From assembly GCF_001528745.1 (NCBI RefSeq), contig NZ_BCNS01000139.1:1-64000 (forward strand): a stretch of 64,000 nucleotides of DNA, given 5' to 3'. Shown here in pieces: positions 18,554-28,782 of this stretch. A model generated the notes under the pieces. The model did not search any database and was not told where the DNA came from. It was given only the letters and a program-made list of their open reading frames with translations. A program made the position numbers and the translations under genes. How positions within the stretch are numbered: the stretch's first letter is position 1; every line of letters starts with the position of its first letter. Origin of the DNA: Marinobacterium profundum (lineage in GTDB: Bacteria > Pseudomonadota > Gammaproteobacteria > Pseudomonadales > Balneatricaceae).

Positions 18554-19078
18554 ATGGCAATCTATCAGTACGACGGCCATGTGCCGGACATTCACGACGA
18601 CAGTTATGTGGCCGATCAGGCGACGGTGAGCGGCAAGGTTATTCTGCGCCAGGGCGCCAGTGTCTGGCCCCAGGCGGTGCTGCGCGGTGACAACGAGACC
18701 ATCGAGATTGGGGTGGGCAGCAATGTGCAGGAAGGCGCGGTGCTGCATACGGATATGGGTTTCCCGCTGACCCTGGCGCAGGACGTCACTATTGGTCATC
18801 AGGCCATGCTGCATGGCTGCAGCGTGGGTGAGGGCTCGTTGATCGGTATTCAGGCGGTGGTGCTAAACGGTGCCGTGATCGGCAAAAACTGCCTGGTGGG
18901 GGCCGGTGCGCTGGTGACCGAAGGCAAGGTGTTTCCCGATAACTCTCTCATTATTGGTAGCCCCGCAAAAGTGGTGCGCCAGCTCGACGACAAGACTGTC
19001 GCCGGCCTCAAGGCCAGCGCCGAGCACTACGTCGAACGCGCTCGGCTGCACAAACGCAGCCTCAAACGGATTGACTAG
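18554..19078 (+). CDS. gamma-class carbonic anhydrase-like protein
   Basis: A 174-residue left-handed beta-helix protein of the gamma-carbonic anhydrase (YrdA/PaaY) family. The hexapeptide pattern runs from about residue 10 to 145. The three zinc histidines are probably H65 (VLHTD), H82 (TIGHQ) and H87 (MLHGC). The frame is open upstream into lrgB, but CAGGAG 6 nt before the ATG at 18554 and the conserved MAIYQYDG start fix the beginning. It lies 44 bp after lrgB and may share its transcript. Activity as a true carbonic anhydrase cannot be told from sequence. Confidence 0.88.
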   Translation: MAIYQYDGHVPDIHDDSYVADQATVSGKVILRQGASVWPQAVLRGDNETIEIGVGSNVQEGAVLHTDMGFPLTLAQDVTIGHQAMLHGCSVGEGSLIGIQAVVLNGAVIGKNCLVGAGALVTEGKVFPDNSLIIGSPAKVVRQLDDKTVAGLKASAEHYVERARLHKRSLKRID

Positions 19079-19147
19079 ATACGCTGAAGGCTGCGGTCAT
19101 AGACGAGAGCTCAGCGTGCAGGTTCACGATTGCGAGCAGGGTGCCTG

Positions 19148-20326
19148 TTAGAGCACATAGCGCTTGATGGCCAGTTCCGCACCGCGCAATTCGGCCAGAC
19201 CTTTCATGCGCCCCAGCGCCGAGTATCCCGGCTTCACGTTCTTTCGCAGATCATCCATGATCTGGTGTCCGTGATCGGGCCGCATTGGAATGGCGGGCAG
19301 GTCACCGGCCTGTTCGCGGCGCTGTTCTTCCTGCAGCAGAATGCGGATCACATCCAGCAGATTGGCATCGCCATCCAGGTGCGAGGCTTCGTGAAAACTG
19401 CCAGGCGTCTGTTCCCGTTCGGTGGATCTCAGGTGGGTGAAGTAGATACGATCGGCAAAGGTCCGGGCCATTGAGCTGAGATCGTTATCTGCCCGCACGC
19501 CGTAGGAGCCGGTGCAGAAAGTAATGCCGTTGGCTCTGGAGGGGACGGTTTCGATCAGCCATTCCACATCCTGTGCCGTGGAGACAATGCGCGGCAGGCC
19601 GAGAATCGGGCGCGGTGGATCATCCGGGTGTATGGCCATGCGGATACCGCATGCTTCGGCCACCGGGATTATGGCTTCAAGGAACAGCTGCAGATGGGTG
19701 CGCAGCTGATCCTTGTCGATATCCTGGTAAGCCGTCAGGGCGAGCTGGAAGTCATCCAGGGTATAGCTTTCTTCTGCACCTGGCAGGCCTGCAATAATGG
19801 TGGCCACCAGACTATCGCGACCCTCCTGTCTCAGGTTTTCCAGGTAGGCGCGGGCCTCGGCCTGTTCGGCCTCAGTGTAACTGGCCTCGCTGCCCGGGCG
19901 TTTGAGGATATAGAGCTCAAAGGCGGCAAAGGCGGTCTGGTCAAAACGCAGCGCACGGGAGCCGTCGGGCAGTTCGTAGGCCAGATCCGTGCGTGTCCAG
20001 TCCAGCATGGGCATGAAGTTGTAACAGACAGTGTCGATGCCGCAGGCTGCCAGATTGCGCAGGCTTTGCTGATAGGCGGCGATGTACCGGGCGTAATTGC
20101 CACAGCGCCGCTTGATGTCTTCGTGTACCGGAATGCTCTCGACCACCGACCATTGCAGCCCTGCGGCCTCTATTATGGCCTTGCGCGCCTGGATGTCCTC
20201 CAGCGGCCACACCTCGCCGTTGGGGATATCGTGCAGGGCGGTGACTATGCCGCTGGCGCCAGCCTGGCGGATGTCGCTAAGAGTGATGTCGTCACTGGGT
20301 CCGAACCAGCGCCAGGTATGTTGCAT
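19148..20326 (-). CDS. uxuA: mannonate dehydratase
   Basis: Dehydrates D-mannonate to 2-keto-3-deoxygluconate in hexuronate catabolism. The 392-residue length matches UxuA (394 in E. coli). Characteristic parts are [23 protein letters not shown] at the start, [16 protein letters not shown] (about 105-120), [17 protein letters not shown] and [12 protein letters not shown] with metal ligands. The longer frame to 20539 is rejected because AAGGA precedes the ATG at 20326 and homology starts there. No other hexuronate genes are near. It is divergent from a UxuR-like regulator with an operator between them. Confidence 0.93.
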   Translation of the reverse strand: MQHTWRWFGPSDDITLSDIRQAGASGIVTALHDIPNGEVWPLEDIQARKAIIEAAGLQWSVVESIPVHEDIKRRCGNYARYIAAYQQSLRNLAACGIDTVCYNFMPMLDWTRTDLAYELPDGSRALRFDQTAFAAFELYILKRPGSEASYTEAEQAEARAYLENLRQEGRDSLVATIIAGLPGAEESYTLDDFQLALTAYQDIDKDQLRTHLQLFLEAIIPVAEACGIRMAIHPDDPPRPILGLPRIVSTAQDVEWLIETVPSRANGITFCTGSYGVRADNDLSSMARTFADRIYFTHLRSTEREQTPGSFHEASHLDGDANLLDVIRILLQEEQRREQAGDLPAIPMRPDHGHQIMDDLRKNVKPGYSALGRMKGLAELRGAELAIKRYVL

Positions 20327-20479
20327 GGTGAAATCCTTATAGTCTGCGTGGACAATCATGCGCTCGAACGGCTTTGCACTGGGTTGTTGCACGAGCGGTA
20401 GTCGGTTTACTTGGTGTGAGTAGCGTTTAACGTCTGGTGATATTGAACCAATTGTCGCTAATAGGCAATCTAATAGCTC

Positions 20480-20497
20480 AAATTGGTGTGCCAATTT
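20480..20497. promoter_or_regulatory. UxuR/ExuR-type operator
   Basis: AAATTGGTGTGCCAATTT has perfect 7-bp arms around TGTG and differs from the known UxuR/ExuR consensus AAATTGGTATACCAATTT only in the centre. It lies in the uxuA-uxuR divergent gap. Further half-sites are ACCAATT at 20449-20455 and near 20568, the latter close to the uxuR start. Confidence 0.75.
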
Positions 20498-20595
20498 GAT
20501 CGTGATTGCTAAATCTCTGCGCCCTTGGTGGAGCGCCATAGAGTATCCCTGTGCTAGGATGTCATACCAATTCGCCCTTATTGAAGTTAGATACC

Positions 20596-21333
20596 ATGGC
20601 TGAGCGACTCTACCGGGACATCGGTGAGCACATTAAAGAAGAGATCCGGGTGCAGGGCTTGAAAGTCGGGGGCAAGTTGCCGACTGAGCGCGTCTATGCG
20701 GAGCAGTTTGGCGTCAGCCGTACAGTGGTGCGCGAAGCCTTTATCATGCTGGAAATCGAAGAGCTGATAGAGGTGCGCAAGGGGTCCGGCAGTTACCTGA
20801 TCAAGCTGCCAGCCGATGGCCGCCTGGTCAGGAGTCATGCCGAGGATATTGGGCCTTTTGAGCTGCTGCAGGCGCGTCAGGTGCTTGAAAGTGCGATTGC
20901 CGCCTGCGCCGCCCAGGTAGTAACCAAGCACGATATCCAGCTGATGCAGGAGACCCTGGATCTGGAAGGCGCAGAACTGGAGTCGATTGAAAAAAGTGAT
21001 GCTGCAGATCGGGAGTTTCATCTGTTGATAGCCCGGGCCACGCAGAACAGCCTGTTGCTGGAGACCTGTACCCAGCTGTGGGATATGCGTGAGCGCAGCC
21101 CTATGTGGAAGACGCTGCATGCCAGAATTCAGGATAGGTCCTACCGCGGTGACTGGCTTGCTGATCATCGGGAAGTACTGGCGCAGCTGCGCAGGCGTAA
21201 TGCCGAGGGTGCACGTCAGGCCATGTGGCAGCATCTGGAAAATGTCAAGGTAACGCTGTTTGCGTTGTCCAATACTGAGGATCCGGACTTCGACGGTTTC
21301 CTGTTCACCAGCCTCGGTGCCGGGCCACTATAA
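20596..21333 (+). CDS. uxuR: GntR-family (UxuR/ExuR-like) regulator
   Basis: A 245-residue FadR-subfamily regulator. The winged helix domain is at about 5-75 ([49 protein letters not shown]) and an FCD domain follows ([29 protein letters not shown]). The ATG at 20596 begins the conserved part; an in-frame ATG at 20551 adds 15 unrelated residues. It is transcribed away from uxuA, and the shared gap carries a near-consensus UxuR operator, so it probably represses uxuA and itself, with a hexuronate-derived inducer. Confidence 0.87.
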   Translation: MAERLYRDIGEHIKEEIRVQGLKVGGKLPTERVYAEQFGVSRTVVREAFIMLEIEELIEVRKGSGSYLIKLPADGRLVRSHAEDIGPFELLQARQVLESAIAACAAQVVTKHDIQLMQETLDLEGAELESIEKSDAADREFHLLIARATQNSLLLETCTQLWDMRERSPMWKTLHARIQDRSYRGDWLADHREVLAQLRRRNAEGARQAMWQHLENVKVTLFALSNTEDPDFDGFLFTSLGAGPL

Positions 21334-21444
21334 CGAGCCCTGCAGGGCAGTGCGGCTGATGATGGCCGCTCATGCCGACAGGTACTGCATTAAGTTAATG
21401 ATCTAAAAGCTTGAAATTTTCTCCTGATAGCTGACACTCAGCTA

Positions 21445-22182
21445 ATGACTTTCAATCGCCGCATCACCAGAACCCTAGTGACCCTGCTGCTGGCTGCCTC
21501 GCCACTGCTGTGGGTCGGTTCTGCCCAGGCTGATAGCCTGCGCAAGATCGTGCATCCGGATGGACGTATCGAGTACACCAATGTGGGCGGACCTGGGAAA
21601 GGGGACAAGGTGCTGGGGGGTAGCCGCGGGCAGAAAATCTACAAGTACCGCGCACCCTCAGGCGTCTTGAGCTTTACCGATCAGAAACCGAAAAATCAGG
21701 CTTACGAAATCGTCAAAATCCAGTGCTATGCCTGCAATCCGGTGTCGTCGGTGAACTGGCGCAATACGCCGCTGAACCTTACGGCCTATGCCCAGCTGGT
21801 GCGCAAGGCCGCCGCCGAACATCAGGTGGACCCTGCGCTGGTGCGGGCCTTGATACATGCCGAGTCAGCCTTTAATCCCGCAGCGATCTCCCATATGGGG
21901 GCCCAGGGCTTGATGCAGTTGATGCCGGCGACCGCGGCCTCCCTTGGGGTTGAAAATGCCTTTGATGCCGAGCAAAACATTGATGGCGGTGTAAAGCATC
22001 TGGCCGGTTTGCTGAATACATTTAAGGGTAATGCCCGCCTTGCCGTGGCGGCCTATAACGCCGGTGCAGGTGCCGTGCGCAAATATGGCGGAGTGCCACC
22101 CTACGCCGAAACCCAGGTTTATGTGGAGCGAGTAGCGATTCTGCGTCAGCGCTACAAGGAAAGGGTGAATCTTTCGCCCTGA
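21445..22182 (+). CDS. periplasmic lytic transglycosylase, SLT domain
   Basis: A 245-residue exported muramidase that cleaves peptidoglycan with 1,6-anhydro product formation. A signal peptide occupies about residues 1-29 (cleavage after SAQA). Two short DUF4124-like strands follow (RKIVHPDGRIEYTN and IYKYRAPSGVLSFTD), then a catalytic SLT domain from about 115. E140 in HAESAFNP is the likely acid, and GAQGLMQLMPATA and VAAYNAGAGAV are the family motifs. Its size is that of small soluble transglycosylases, not Slt70. The direct neighbours are unrelated. Confidence 0.9.
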   Translation: MTFNRRITRTLVTLLLAASPLLWVGSAQADSLRKIVHPDGRIEYTNVGGPGKGDKVLGGSRGQKIYKYRAPSGVLSFTDQKPKNQAYEIVKIQCYACNPVSSVNWRNTPLNLTAYAQLVRKAAAEHQVDPALVRALIHAESAFNPAAISHMGAQGLMQLMPATAASLGVENAFDAEQNIDGGVKHLAGLLNTFKGNARLAVAAYNAGAGAVRKYGGVPPYAETQVYVERVAILRQRYKERVNLSP

Positions 22183-22320
22183 ATGCATATGCCAACTCCC
22201 GGCCCTGTGCAGAGTTAAGCGTTTTTGACTGGCCGTGGCCCCTCCTTGGTTGTACCCTTAGCGCCGGTTACGCGGGGACGCTGTTGATCCTCGCAGAATT
22301 TTTCAGGGGAGTTTGTGACG

Positions 22321-23367
22321 ATGTCAAACCAACTGCGTATCCGTTATCCGGATGACTGGCACCTGCATGTGCGTGATGGTGAAGTACTGCAAAAAGTATT
22401 GCCTGAAACCACGCGCTGGTTTCGCCGTGCCATCATCATGCCCAATCTGAAGCATCCGGTCATCACCACCGCCCAGGCGATCGATTATCGTGCGCAGATT
22501 GAAGCGTCCTGCCCGGCAACGGATCCCTTTACGCCGCTGATGACGCTTTATCTGACTGAAAAGACAGATCCTGCGGATGTGCGCCAGGGCTTTGCCGCAG
22601 GTCACATAGTTGCCGCCAAGCTCTATCCTGCCGGTGCCACCACCAATTCGGCAGCGGGTGTCAAAAATGTCGAAGCGGTGTACGACGTGCTGGCAGTGAT
22701 GGAAGAAATTGGCATGCCACTGCTGGTGCACGGCGAAGTGGTTGATGCCGATATCGACATCTTTGACCGTGAGGCGGTCTTTATCGAGCGCACACTGGGC
22801 CCGGTGCGCAGCCGCTTTCCAGCGCTCAAAATTGTGCTGGAGCATGTCACTACCAGTCACGGCATTGATTTCGTGAAGTCCTGCGCGGACAACACCGCCG
22901 CGACTATTACCCCGCACCATCTGGTGATTAACCGTAACGCCATGCTGGTAGGGGGCATCAAGCCGCACTACTATTGCCTGCCGGTTGCCAAACGCGAAAG
23001 CCATCGCCTGGCGCTGCGCGCTGCGGCCACGTCCGGTGATCATCGTTTCTTCCTCGGGACAGACTCTGCGCCGCACCTGCGTTCGGCCAAGGAAAGCGCC
23101 TGCGGTTGCGCCGGTATTTTCAACGTTTCGGTGTGTCTGGAAACACTCGCTACGGTGTTTGAGCAGGAAAGCGCGCTCGACAAGCTCGAGGCCTTCACCT
23201 CGCTCAACGGCCCGGCATTCTATGGGCTGGAGCCAAACAGTGATTATCTGTTGCTGGAGAAAACCACAGAGGCACAGCCACTGCCGGCCAATGTTGAGGC
23301 CCAGGGCGAGTCAATCCTGGTGTTTGATCCGGGCTTTGCGCTGCACTGGCGGGTGCGGGCGGAGTAA
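22321..23367 (+). CDS. pyrC: dihydroorotase
   Basis: Cyclises carbamoyl-aspartate to dihydroorotate in pyrimidine synthesis. The 348 residues equal the E. coli PyrC length. The zinc-binding HLHVRDG is at about 14-20, [16 protein letters not shown] holds the bridging carboxylated lysine, and [18 protein letters not shown] and LGTDSAPH carry the other ligands and the catalytic aspartate. AGGGGAG lies 9 nt before the ATG at 22321; a GTG six bases earlier is too close to that site. A hairpin terminator follows. Confidence 0.95.
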   Translation: MSNQLRIRYPDDWHLHVRDGEVLQKVLPETTRWFRRAIIMPNLKHPVITTAQAIDYRAQIEASCPATDPFTPLMTLYLTEKTDPADVRQGFAAGHIVAAKLYPAGATTNSAAGVKNVEAVYDVLAVMEEIGMPLLVHGEVVDADIDIFDREAVFIERTLGPVRSRFPALKIVLEHVTTSHGIDFVKSCADNTAATITPHHLVINRNAMLVGGIKPHYYCLPVAKRESHRLALRAAATSGDHRFFLGTDSAPHLRSAKESACGCAGIFNVSVCLETLATVFEQESALDKLEAFTSLNGPAFYGLEPNSDYLLLEKTTEAQPLPANVEAQGESILVFDPGFALHWRVRAE

Positions 23368-23390
23368 TCCCCCCGTTATCTGAACACACT

Positions 23391-23415
23391 AATGCCGGCT
23401 TAAACGCCGGCATTT
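23391..23415 (+). terminator. intrinsic terminator after pyrC
   Basis: AATGCCGGC and GCCGGCATT form a perfect 9-bp stem with a 6-nt loop, followed by a short T stretch. It lies 24 bp after the pyrC stop and before the convergent pbpG end, so it may work both ways. Confidence 0.75.
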
Positions 23416-23467
23416 CTGAATCTGTAGATCGGCAGGGGCCCGTTGCTCGCAGGCCGCACCGTTTGCC

Positions 23468-24382
23468 TTAGCGTTTTTGCAGCGCGGCGTTACGGGTGCG
23501 CTCATAGTCGCGGGCGGCGCCTGCGATAGTGCCACTGTCACCGGTCTGAATCCATTTGCGGATACGGTTGGCGTCGCCTGTGGGGGTACGCTTGCCGAAA
23601 GAGTCCAGCATGACCATCACCACTTCGCGGTTGTCAATTTTGGCCAGCATGACCAGGCAGCGGCCGGCATCGTCAAGGTAGCCGGTCTTGCTCAGGCGAA
23701 TATCCCAGCTGCCGCCACGTACAAGGGCGTTGGTGTTGGTGTAGGCCAGACGATAACGCGGGCTTTCAAAGTTGGCGGTAAACACCTTGGTGGTGGAGTA
23801 GTCTCGAATCTCTGAGTACTTGGCGGCCGCAGCCACCATGCGGGTCAGGTCAGCAGCGGTGGATACGTTGCTGGACGACAGACCGCTGGAATCAACGAAG
23901 CGGGTATGCTTCATGCCCAGCAGTTTGGCCTTGATATTCATTGCTTTGACGAAGGCCTTGAAACCACCGGGATAATTGGTGGCCAGCGCGGTTGCCGCCA
24001 GATTTTCCGAGGACATCAGCATAATGCGGATGGCATCGGCGCGGCTGAGTTCCGACTGGGTGCGAATGCGTGAATAGTAGTTGTGGGCCAGGGTACGGTC
24101 GTTACGGGTGAAGGTAATGTTTTCCTTCATCGACTGCTTAGAGTCGAGGATGACCATGGCCGTCATGAGTTTGGTGATGGAGGCAATGGGCACAGGTACA
24201 TCGGCGTTTTTGTCGTACAGGCGTTTACCGCTTTTTAGATCGACAATGGACGCGCTGGCTGAAGCCAGGTGGATTTTCGCGTTTTGCTCGGCCGCGCCCG
24301 GTGTTTTGGCGGCGGGTTCGCTATGGGCAAAAGACAAAGATGAAGCTAGTACCAATAACAGCGATGCAGATAGTTTTTTCAT
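23468..24382 (-). CDS. pbpG: D-alanyl-D-alanine endopeptidase (PBP7-like)
   Basis: A 304-residue periplasmic serine peptidase that cuts D-Ala-meso-DAP cross-links in peptidoglycan. The signal peptide MKKLSASLLLVLASSLSFAHS begins at 24382, which is preferred to an upstream in-frame ATG at 24436. The penicillin-binding motifs are SITK (SxxK), SEN (SxN) and KTG in RLSKTGYLDD. The low-molecular-weight class C size and the absence of a C-terminal amphipathic anchor fit PBP7. It is convergent with pyrC. Confidence 0.9.
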   Translation of the reverse strand: MKKLSASLLLVLASSLSFAHSEPAAKTPGAAEQNAKIHLASASASIVDLKSGKRLYDKNADVPVPIASITKLMTAMVILDSKQSMKENITFTRNDRTLAHNYYSRIRTQSELSRADAIRIMLMSSENLAATALATNYPGGFKAFVKAMNIKAKLLGMKHTRFVDSSGLSSSNVSTAADLTRMVAAAAKYSEIRDYSTTKVFTANFESPRYRLAYTNTNALVRGGSWDIRLSKTGYLDDAGRCLVMLAKIDNREVVMVMLDSFGKRTPTGDANRIRKWIQTGDSGTIAGAARDYERTRNAALQKR

Positions 24383-24543
24383 TATATTCACGGCGATGAC
24401 GATGGAATTAATAACAAATACAGATACATAAGGCACAGCATCATACAGTAGCCATTTTGATTCCGCATCGCGTGTGCTGGCTTCTTCAGATGAAAATTTT
24501 CATTGTCATGCGCCTTTCAAGGCCCACAGCAGTGCAGGACCCC

Positions 24544-24566
24544 AGACGCCTGAACGTCAGGCGTCT
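24544..24566 (-). terminator. hairpin at the end of the AbrB-like gene
   Basis: AGACGCCTGA and TCAGGCGTCT form a perfect 10-bp stem around ACG. The stop codon of the small gene lies within the stem. No U-run follows on the minus strand, so efficiency is uncertain. Confidence 0.5.
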
Positions 24567-24763
24567 TCTTCGTGCATCATGCCCTCGACCAGTTCCATCT
24601 CTTCGACAAAGTTCTCGTCGTGCCGTGCCAGTCGATAGCTGCCGTTAAGCATGTTTACCAGATAAACCGTATCGCCTTCGCGGGCGTCCAGTGCCTGTAT
24701 TACAGTGCTGGGCAATTCCACGCCAAGTCCTTCACCTATTTTGCGCACTTTGAGCTCAATCAT
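24557..24763 (-). CDS. AbrB/MazE-type DNA-binding protein, orphan
   Basis: A 68-residue protein with a swapped-hairpin AbrB domain (about 1-48: IELKVRKIGEGLGVELPSTVIQAL followed by GDTVYLV) and an acidic C-terminal tail, as in antitoxins of the MazE/VapB kind. No toxin gene lies next to it: the 174 bp downstream and 217 bp upstream carry no credible frame. It may be a solitary regulator or a leftover antitoxin. Confidence 0.75.
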   Translation of the reverse strand: MIELKVRKIGEGLGVELPSTVIQALDAREGDTVYLVNMLNGSYRLARHDENFVEEMELVEGMMHEEDA

Positions 24764-24980
24764 GCTGATTCTCCGGTAGCAGTTTCAATAGCGGTGACCG
24801 CAAGGGTACCGCCATGGCCCGTATCGGTAGGACACGGGGGCTGTTGAAACAAGATTATTGGTTAAGTGTAATGGCAATGACGCGAGGTGGCGTTATGCCT
24901 GAAAAATATTCGTGCGCAAGAGCCAATGCAGCTGCGCAGTTGAGGATGCCAAACGCTTTGGACCTCATTCGGCGTCAGAC

Positions 24981-26675
24981 TTAGTACAGGCGCAGCTGGT
25001 TACGACCGGCTTCTTTGGCGTCATAGAGCGCGCAGTCGGCGCGTCGCAGCAGGGTTTCGAGTGTATCGCCGGGCAGGCAGAGGCAGGCGCCGGCACTGAT
25101 GCCAAGCGCAATGGCGTCAGTTGAATCGCCCGCTGGCAGCGGATTCTGTGCCACGCTGCTGCATAGGCGCTGGCCTAGGGACTCGAGGAGCTGCACGTTG
25201 CAATCCTGCAGCAGGATCAGGAATTCATCACCGCCCCAGCGTGCCGCGCCGTCGTGGCTGCGGATCTGGGCGCGAATTAACTGGGCAATATGCTTGAGGG
25301 CGGCATCCCCCTGGGTATGGCCGTGCTGATCGTTGATATCCTTGAAGTGATCCAGATCGAGCCAGATAATGCCAAGGGACAGGTGGTTGCGTTGGCAGTG
25401 TGCCATCTCTTCCTGTATTTGTTCGGTCATGCCACGGCGATTGAGCAGTTCTGTCAGTGGGTCGGTGCGGGTGAGCGTTTCGAGGGCTTCGGTACGCTGT
25501 TGCACCTTGTGTTCCAGGCCCTGTCGGGACTCCAGCACGGATTCAGCCATGCGCTGGAACTGGATCACCAGGCGACCGATTTCATTGCGTTGCGCCTTTG
25601 GCAGTGACTGCGCATTGAAGTCACCACGCTGGACACCATCGATGGCCTGCTCAAGTTGACGCAGTGGGCGCAGAACAAGGTGCCCAAGTACCAGATTAAA
25701 GCTGAGCATGACGAGCAGTAACGTAATGCTGCAAATCAGCAGTATGCCGCTAAAACTGCTCAGCGGCAGCAGGGATTCGAAATCCAGCAGGGTAATTTCG
25801 TACCAGTCAATTTCCGGTATATAGGCAACGCCGGCCAGGTAGCGTTTACCGTTAAGATGGACAAAACGTGTGGTGACATCTGCGTCGGACCTGGCCAGCT
25901 CCGCCATGGCCGCCTTGATGTTGAGCACATCAGCGGGGTCGTCCAGCAGGCGTTCGAGGGTGTTGGCTGGGGTACCCGGATTGGAAATGGAGCCGTAGTC
26001 GATCAGGCTGGGGTCACTGTAGAGCTGGATGGCGCCGCGATGATCGACAAACAGGCTGGTAACATCCTGACCGCTGTCCTGCAGCACCTGGTCGATAAAA
26101 CCGTCGAGTTCCATGCCGGTGCCGATCACGCCCAGAATCTTGTCGCCGTCGCGCAGTAGTACATCTATCCAGAGTTTGGTGACGCCAAGATCGACATCGG
26201 GGTTGACGTTCAGGTGCACGGTGCGCTGCTGATCAATGACATCATAGAACCAGCGATCCTTCGCTTTTTCCGGGTCCAGGGTGTAGCGCAGTTGCTGCCC
26301 GGCGTATTCGTTGGTCGCATTGTTGTGGTAGTAGTGGCCAGATTGCTGCAGGGCGACGAAGTAGCTGTTGTCAGTAAAGTTGAGGCGGTAGCTTTCCATC
26401 TCTTCGATAGCCCGGTTGAGCAACTGCGGGTCATCCGGGTTATTGGCCCAGTCGATGATATGGGAAGAGCTTGCGAACTGGCGCGAGAGCGCCATTTCTC
26501 GCAGGATGGGCTGCAGGGCCCTGGCCTTGTCGTAGAGGACCTGCTTTTCCGCGTAGCGCACGGCCCACTGGTCGATAATTTCTTCAGCCTGCTGTCGGGC
26601 CGAATACCAGATGGCAACGCTGGAAATAACGATCAGGGTAGCGCTAAACAACAGAAACCGTGGTTTTAAATTCAT
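24981..26675 (-). CDS. membrane diguanylate cyclase with periplasmic sensor domain
   Basis: Predicted to make cyclic di-GMP. The order is an N-terminal membrane helix (about 5-25), a periplasmic double-Cache-like sensor region (about 30-320), a second membrane helix, a HAMP domain (PLRQLEQAIDGVQRGDFNAQ), a short coiled coil and a GGDEF domain. The catalytic motif is intact (RWGGDEFLILL), and RSHD five residues before it is the inhibitory I-site, so product inhibition is likely. About 564 residues from this start; the frame extends to 26867, and ATGs at 26690 and 26711 are alternatives because no clear ribosome site decides. Ligand unknown. Confidence 0.88.
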   Translation of the reverse strand: MNLKPRFLLFSATLIVISSVAIWYSARQQAEEIIDQWAVRYAEKQVLYDKARALQPILREMALSRQFASSSHIIDWANNPDDPQLLNRAIEEMESYRLNFTDNSYFVALQQSGHYYHNNATNEYAGQQLRYTLDPEKAKDRWFYDVIDQQRTVHLNVNPDVDLGVTKLWIDVLLRDGDKILGVIGTGMELDGFIDQVLQDSGQDVTSLFVDHRGAIQLYSDPSLIDYGSISNPGTPANTLERLLDDPADVLNIKAAMAELARSDADVTTRFVHLNGKRYLAGVAYIPEIDWYEITLLDFESLLPLSSFSGILLICSITLLLVMLSFNLVLGHLVLRPLRQLEQAIDGVQRGDFNAQSLPKAQRNEIGRLVIQFQRMAESVLESRQGLEHKVQQRTEALETLTRTDPLTELLNRRGMTEQIQEEMAHCQRNHLSLGIIWLDLDHFKDINDQHGHTQGDAALKHIAQLIRAQIRSHDGAARWGGDEFLILLQDCNVQLLESLGQRLCSSVAQNPLPAGDSTDAIALGISAGACLCLPGDTLETLLRRADCALYDAKEAGRNQLRLY

Positions 26676-26826
26676 GGTTCGACTAGGCATTCCATTCGGG
26701 CGTGCAACCATCGAGAGTAACATGATTGAGACTGGGTACAATGCTGCCAAAGTCTGCGTGGCGCAATGAACCGGGTAATTGGCGTAGCGAGCGCTGCAAT
26801 CCGGGTTTGATCGACGGCAGCTGGCA

Positions 26827-28602
26827 TCAAGCCTGGGTATCGAATTGCAGCTTGGCAAGCTGTGCATAGAGACTGCAGGTCTGTATCAGTTCCTGATGGG
26901 TGCCCTGGGCAACCAGGCGGCCATGGTCCAGCACTGCGATGCGATCGGCCGACTGCACCGTCGCCAGACGGTGCGCGATCACCAGGGTGGTGCGTCCGCG
27001 CATCAGGCTTTCGAGTGCCAGCTGCACGGCGCGTTCGCTCCTGGCATCCAGTGCGCTGGTGGCTTCGTCCAGCAACAGGATAGGTGCATCGGTCAGGATG
27101 GCGCGGGCAATGGTCAAGCGCTGCTTTTGCCCGCCGGACAGGCCGCTGCCGGCATCCCCCAGGCGGGTCTGATAGCCCTGGGGCAGGGCGCAGATGAAGT
27201 CGTGGGCATGGGCGGCACGGGCTGCAGTTTCCACTTCCTGCTGGCTCGCATCAGGCTTGCCGTAACGTAAATTGTCATCGATGGTGCCGAAAAACAGCGC
27301 CGGTGTCTGGGACACCAGGGCGAAGCAGCGTCGCAGGTCGACCGGATCAAGCCTGCGGATATCAATGCCATCAACGCTAATATGGCCTTCACTGCAGTCG
27401 AAAAAACGCAGCAGCAGGTCGATGATGGTCGATTTTCCAGCCCCTGAGGGCCCCACCAGTGCCAGGGTTGTACCGGGTTCAATACGCAGGTTGATGGCGT
27501 CCAGGGCCGGGGTATCGGGGCGCCCGGGATAGATAAAGCCCGTGTTGTGCAGCTCTATGGTGCCGCTGATGTGCGCGGGGAGTCGCTGCAGACCCTGCGG
27601 CGGCGCTGTAATTTCATTATTGCTGGCCAGCAGTTCGACGATGCGCTCGGCGGCGCCTGCGGCCCGCTGCAGATCGCCGATGACTTCACTCACTGAGCCC
27701 ACTGCCGCACCCACAATAACGCTGTAGAATACGAAAGCCGCGAGCTCTCCTGCGCTGATGCGCCCAGCTATTACATCCAGCCCGCCGACCCAAAGCATCA
27801 GCCCGACGGCGCCGAGCACCAGTACTATAACGATGCTGATCAGCAGGCCACGCTGTACGGCCCTTTGGCGTGCGACAGCAAAAGCCTGCTCCACTACGGT
27901 GGCGAAGCGTGCCTTGTCCAGCGACTGGTGATTGTAGGCCTGCACGGTCTTGATCTGCCCCAGCACTTCGCCAACATAGACGCCTACATCGGCAATGCTG
28001 TCCTGGCTGCGCCGGGACAGGCCGCGCACGCGTCGGCCAAACAGAATAATAGGCGCCACCACCAGCGGTACGCACAGCAGTACCAACGCGCTGAGCTTGG
28101 GGTTGGTGACAAAGAGCCAGACGGTGCCGCCGAGCATCATGATCAGGTTGCGCAGCGCCACCGACACCGATGAGCCGATCACTGCCTGCAGCAAGGTGGT
28201 ATCGGCGGTGAGGCGTGATTGTATTTCGAGCCCGCGATTGCTATCGAAAAAACCGGGGTGCAGATCGATCAGGTGATTAAAGACCTGGCTGCGAATATCC
28301 GCCACCACGCGCTCGCCAAGCCAGGTGACCCAGAAGTAGCGCGCAAAGGTACCCAGCGCCAGGGCGACGACCAGCAGCAGAAATAGCTGCACATAGTGGC
28401 GCAGCTGAGCGGTGGAACCGGTACTAAAACCCTGGTCAATGATCAGTCGTACGCCCTGGCCGATCGATAGAGTAATGGTGGCGGTAAACAGCAGGGCGCC
28501 CAGGGCATAGGCAATCTGGCGTTTATAGGGGCGCAGATATTTCAAAATGCCCATGAGTGACGCGCGCGGGATGGGGGTCTTGCGGTGGCTGTCACCGGTC
28601 AT
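26827..28602 (-). CDS. ABC exporter, fused permease and ATPase
   Basis: A 591-residue half-transporter of the MsbA/multidrug type, acting as a dimer in the inner membrane. Six membrane helices cover about residues 25-320. The nucleotide-binding domain has Walker A GPSGAGKST, a Q-loop, signature LSGGQKQR, Walker B ILLLDEATSALD and the switch histidine in VIAHRL. AGGA precedes the ATG at 28602; the frame extends further to 28689 without homology. Substrate cannot be told; lipid or drug export is typical for the class. Confidence 0.9.
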   Translation of the reverse strand: MTGDSHRKTPIPRASLMGILKYLRPYKRQIAYALGALLFTATITLSIGQGVRLIIDQGFSTGSTAQLRHYVQLFLLLVVALALGTFARYFWVTWLGERVVADIRSQVFNHLIDLHPGFFDSNRGLEIQSRLTADTTLLQAVIGSSVSVALRNLIMMLGGTVWLFVTNPKLSALVLLCVPLVVAPIILFGRRVRGLSRRSQDSIADVGVYVGEVLGQIKTVQAYNHQSLDKARFATVVEQAFAVARQRAVQRGLLISIVIVLVLGAVGLMLWVGGLDVIAGRISAGELAAFVFYSVIVGAAVGSVSEVIGDLQRAAGAAERIVELLASNNEITAPPQGLQRLPAHISGTIELHNTGFIYPGRPDTPALDAINLRIEPGTTLALVGPSGAGKSTIIDLLLRFFDCSEGHISVDGIDIRRLDPVDLRRCFALVSQTPALFFGTIDDNLRYGKPDASQQEVETAARAAHAHDFICALPQGYQTRLGDAGSGLSGGQKQRLTIARAILTDAPILLLDEATSALDARSERAVQLALESLMRGRTTLVIAHRLATVQSADRIAVLDHGRLVAQGTHQELIQTCSLYAQLAKLQFDTQA

Positions 28603-28782
28603 GGGCGTATCTTCCTGATAGGAACGTAGTCTGCTGCTGAGCATTAAGCCGCCCGTCAATCCTGCGATACAACACCCCATGATGTCCATGAGTGCTTGCA
28701 GGCGCTTGAGTGCAGCGCGCCCCTGGCGTGCCTCGAAACATCGCTATAAAGTGTCTCTGTGCCCCGTCTGTCGCCAAGGCTC

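Noticed and set aside
24764-24980. Toxin gene partner for the AbrB-like protein
   Set aside because: No frame with a toxin-like sequence or ribosome site on either strand.
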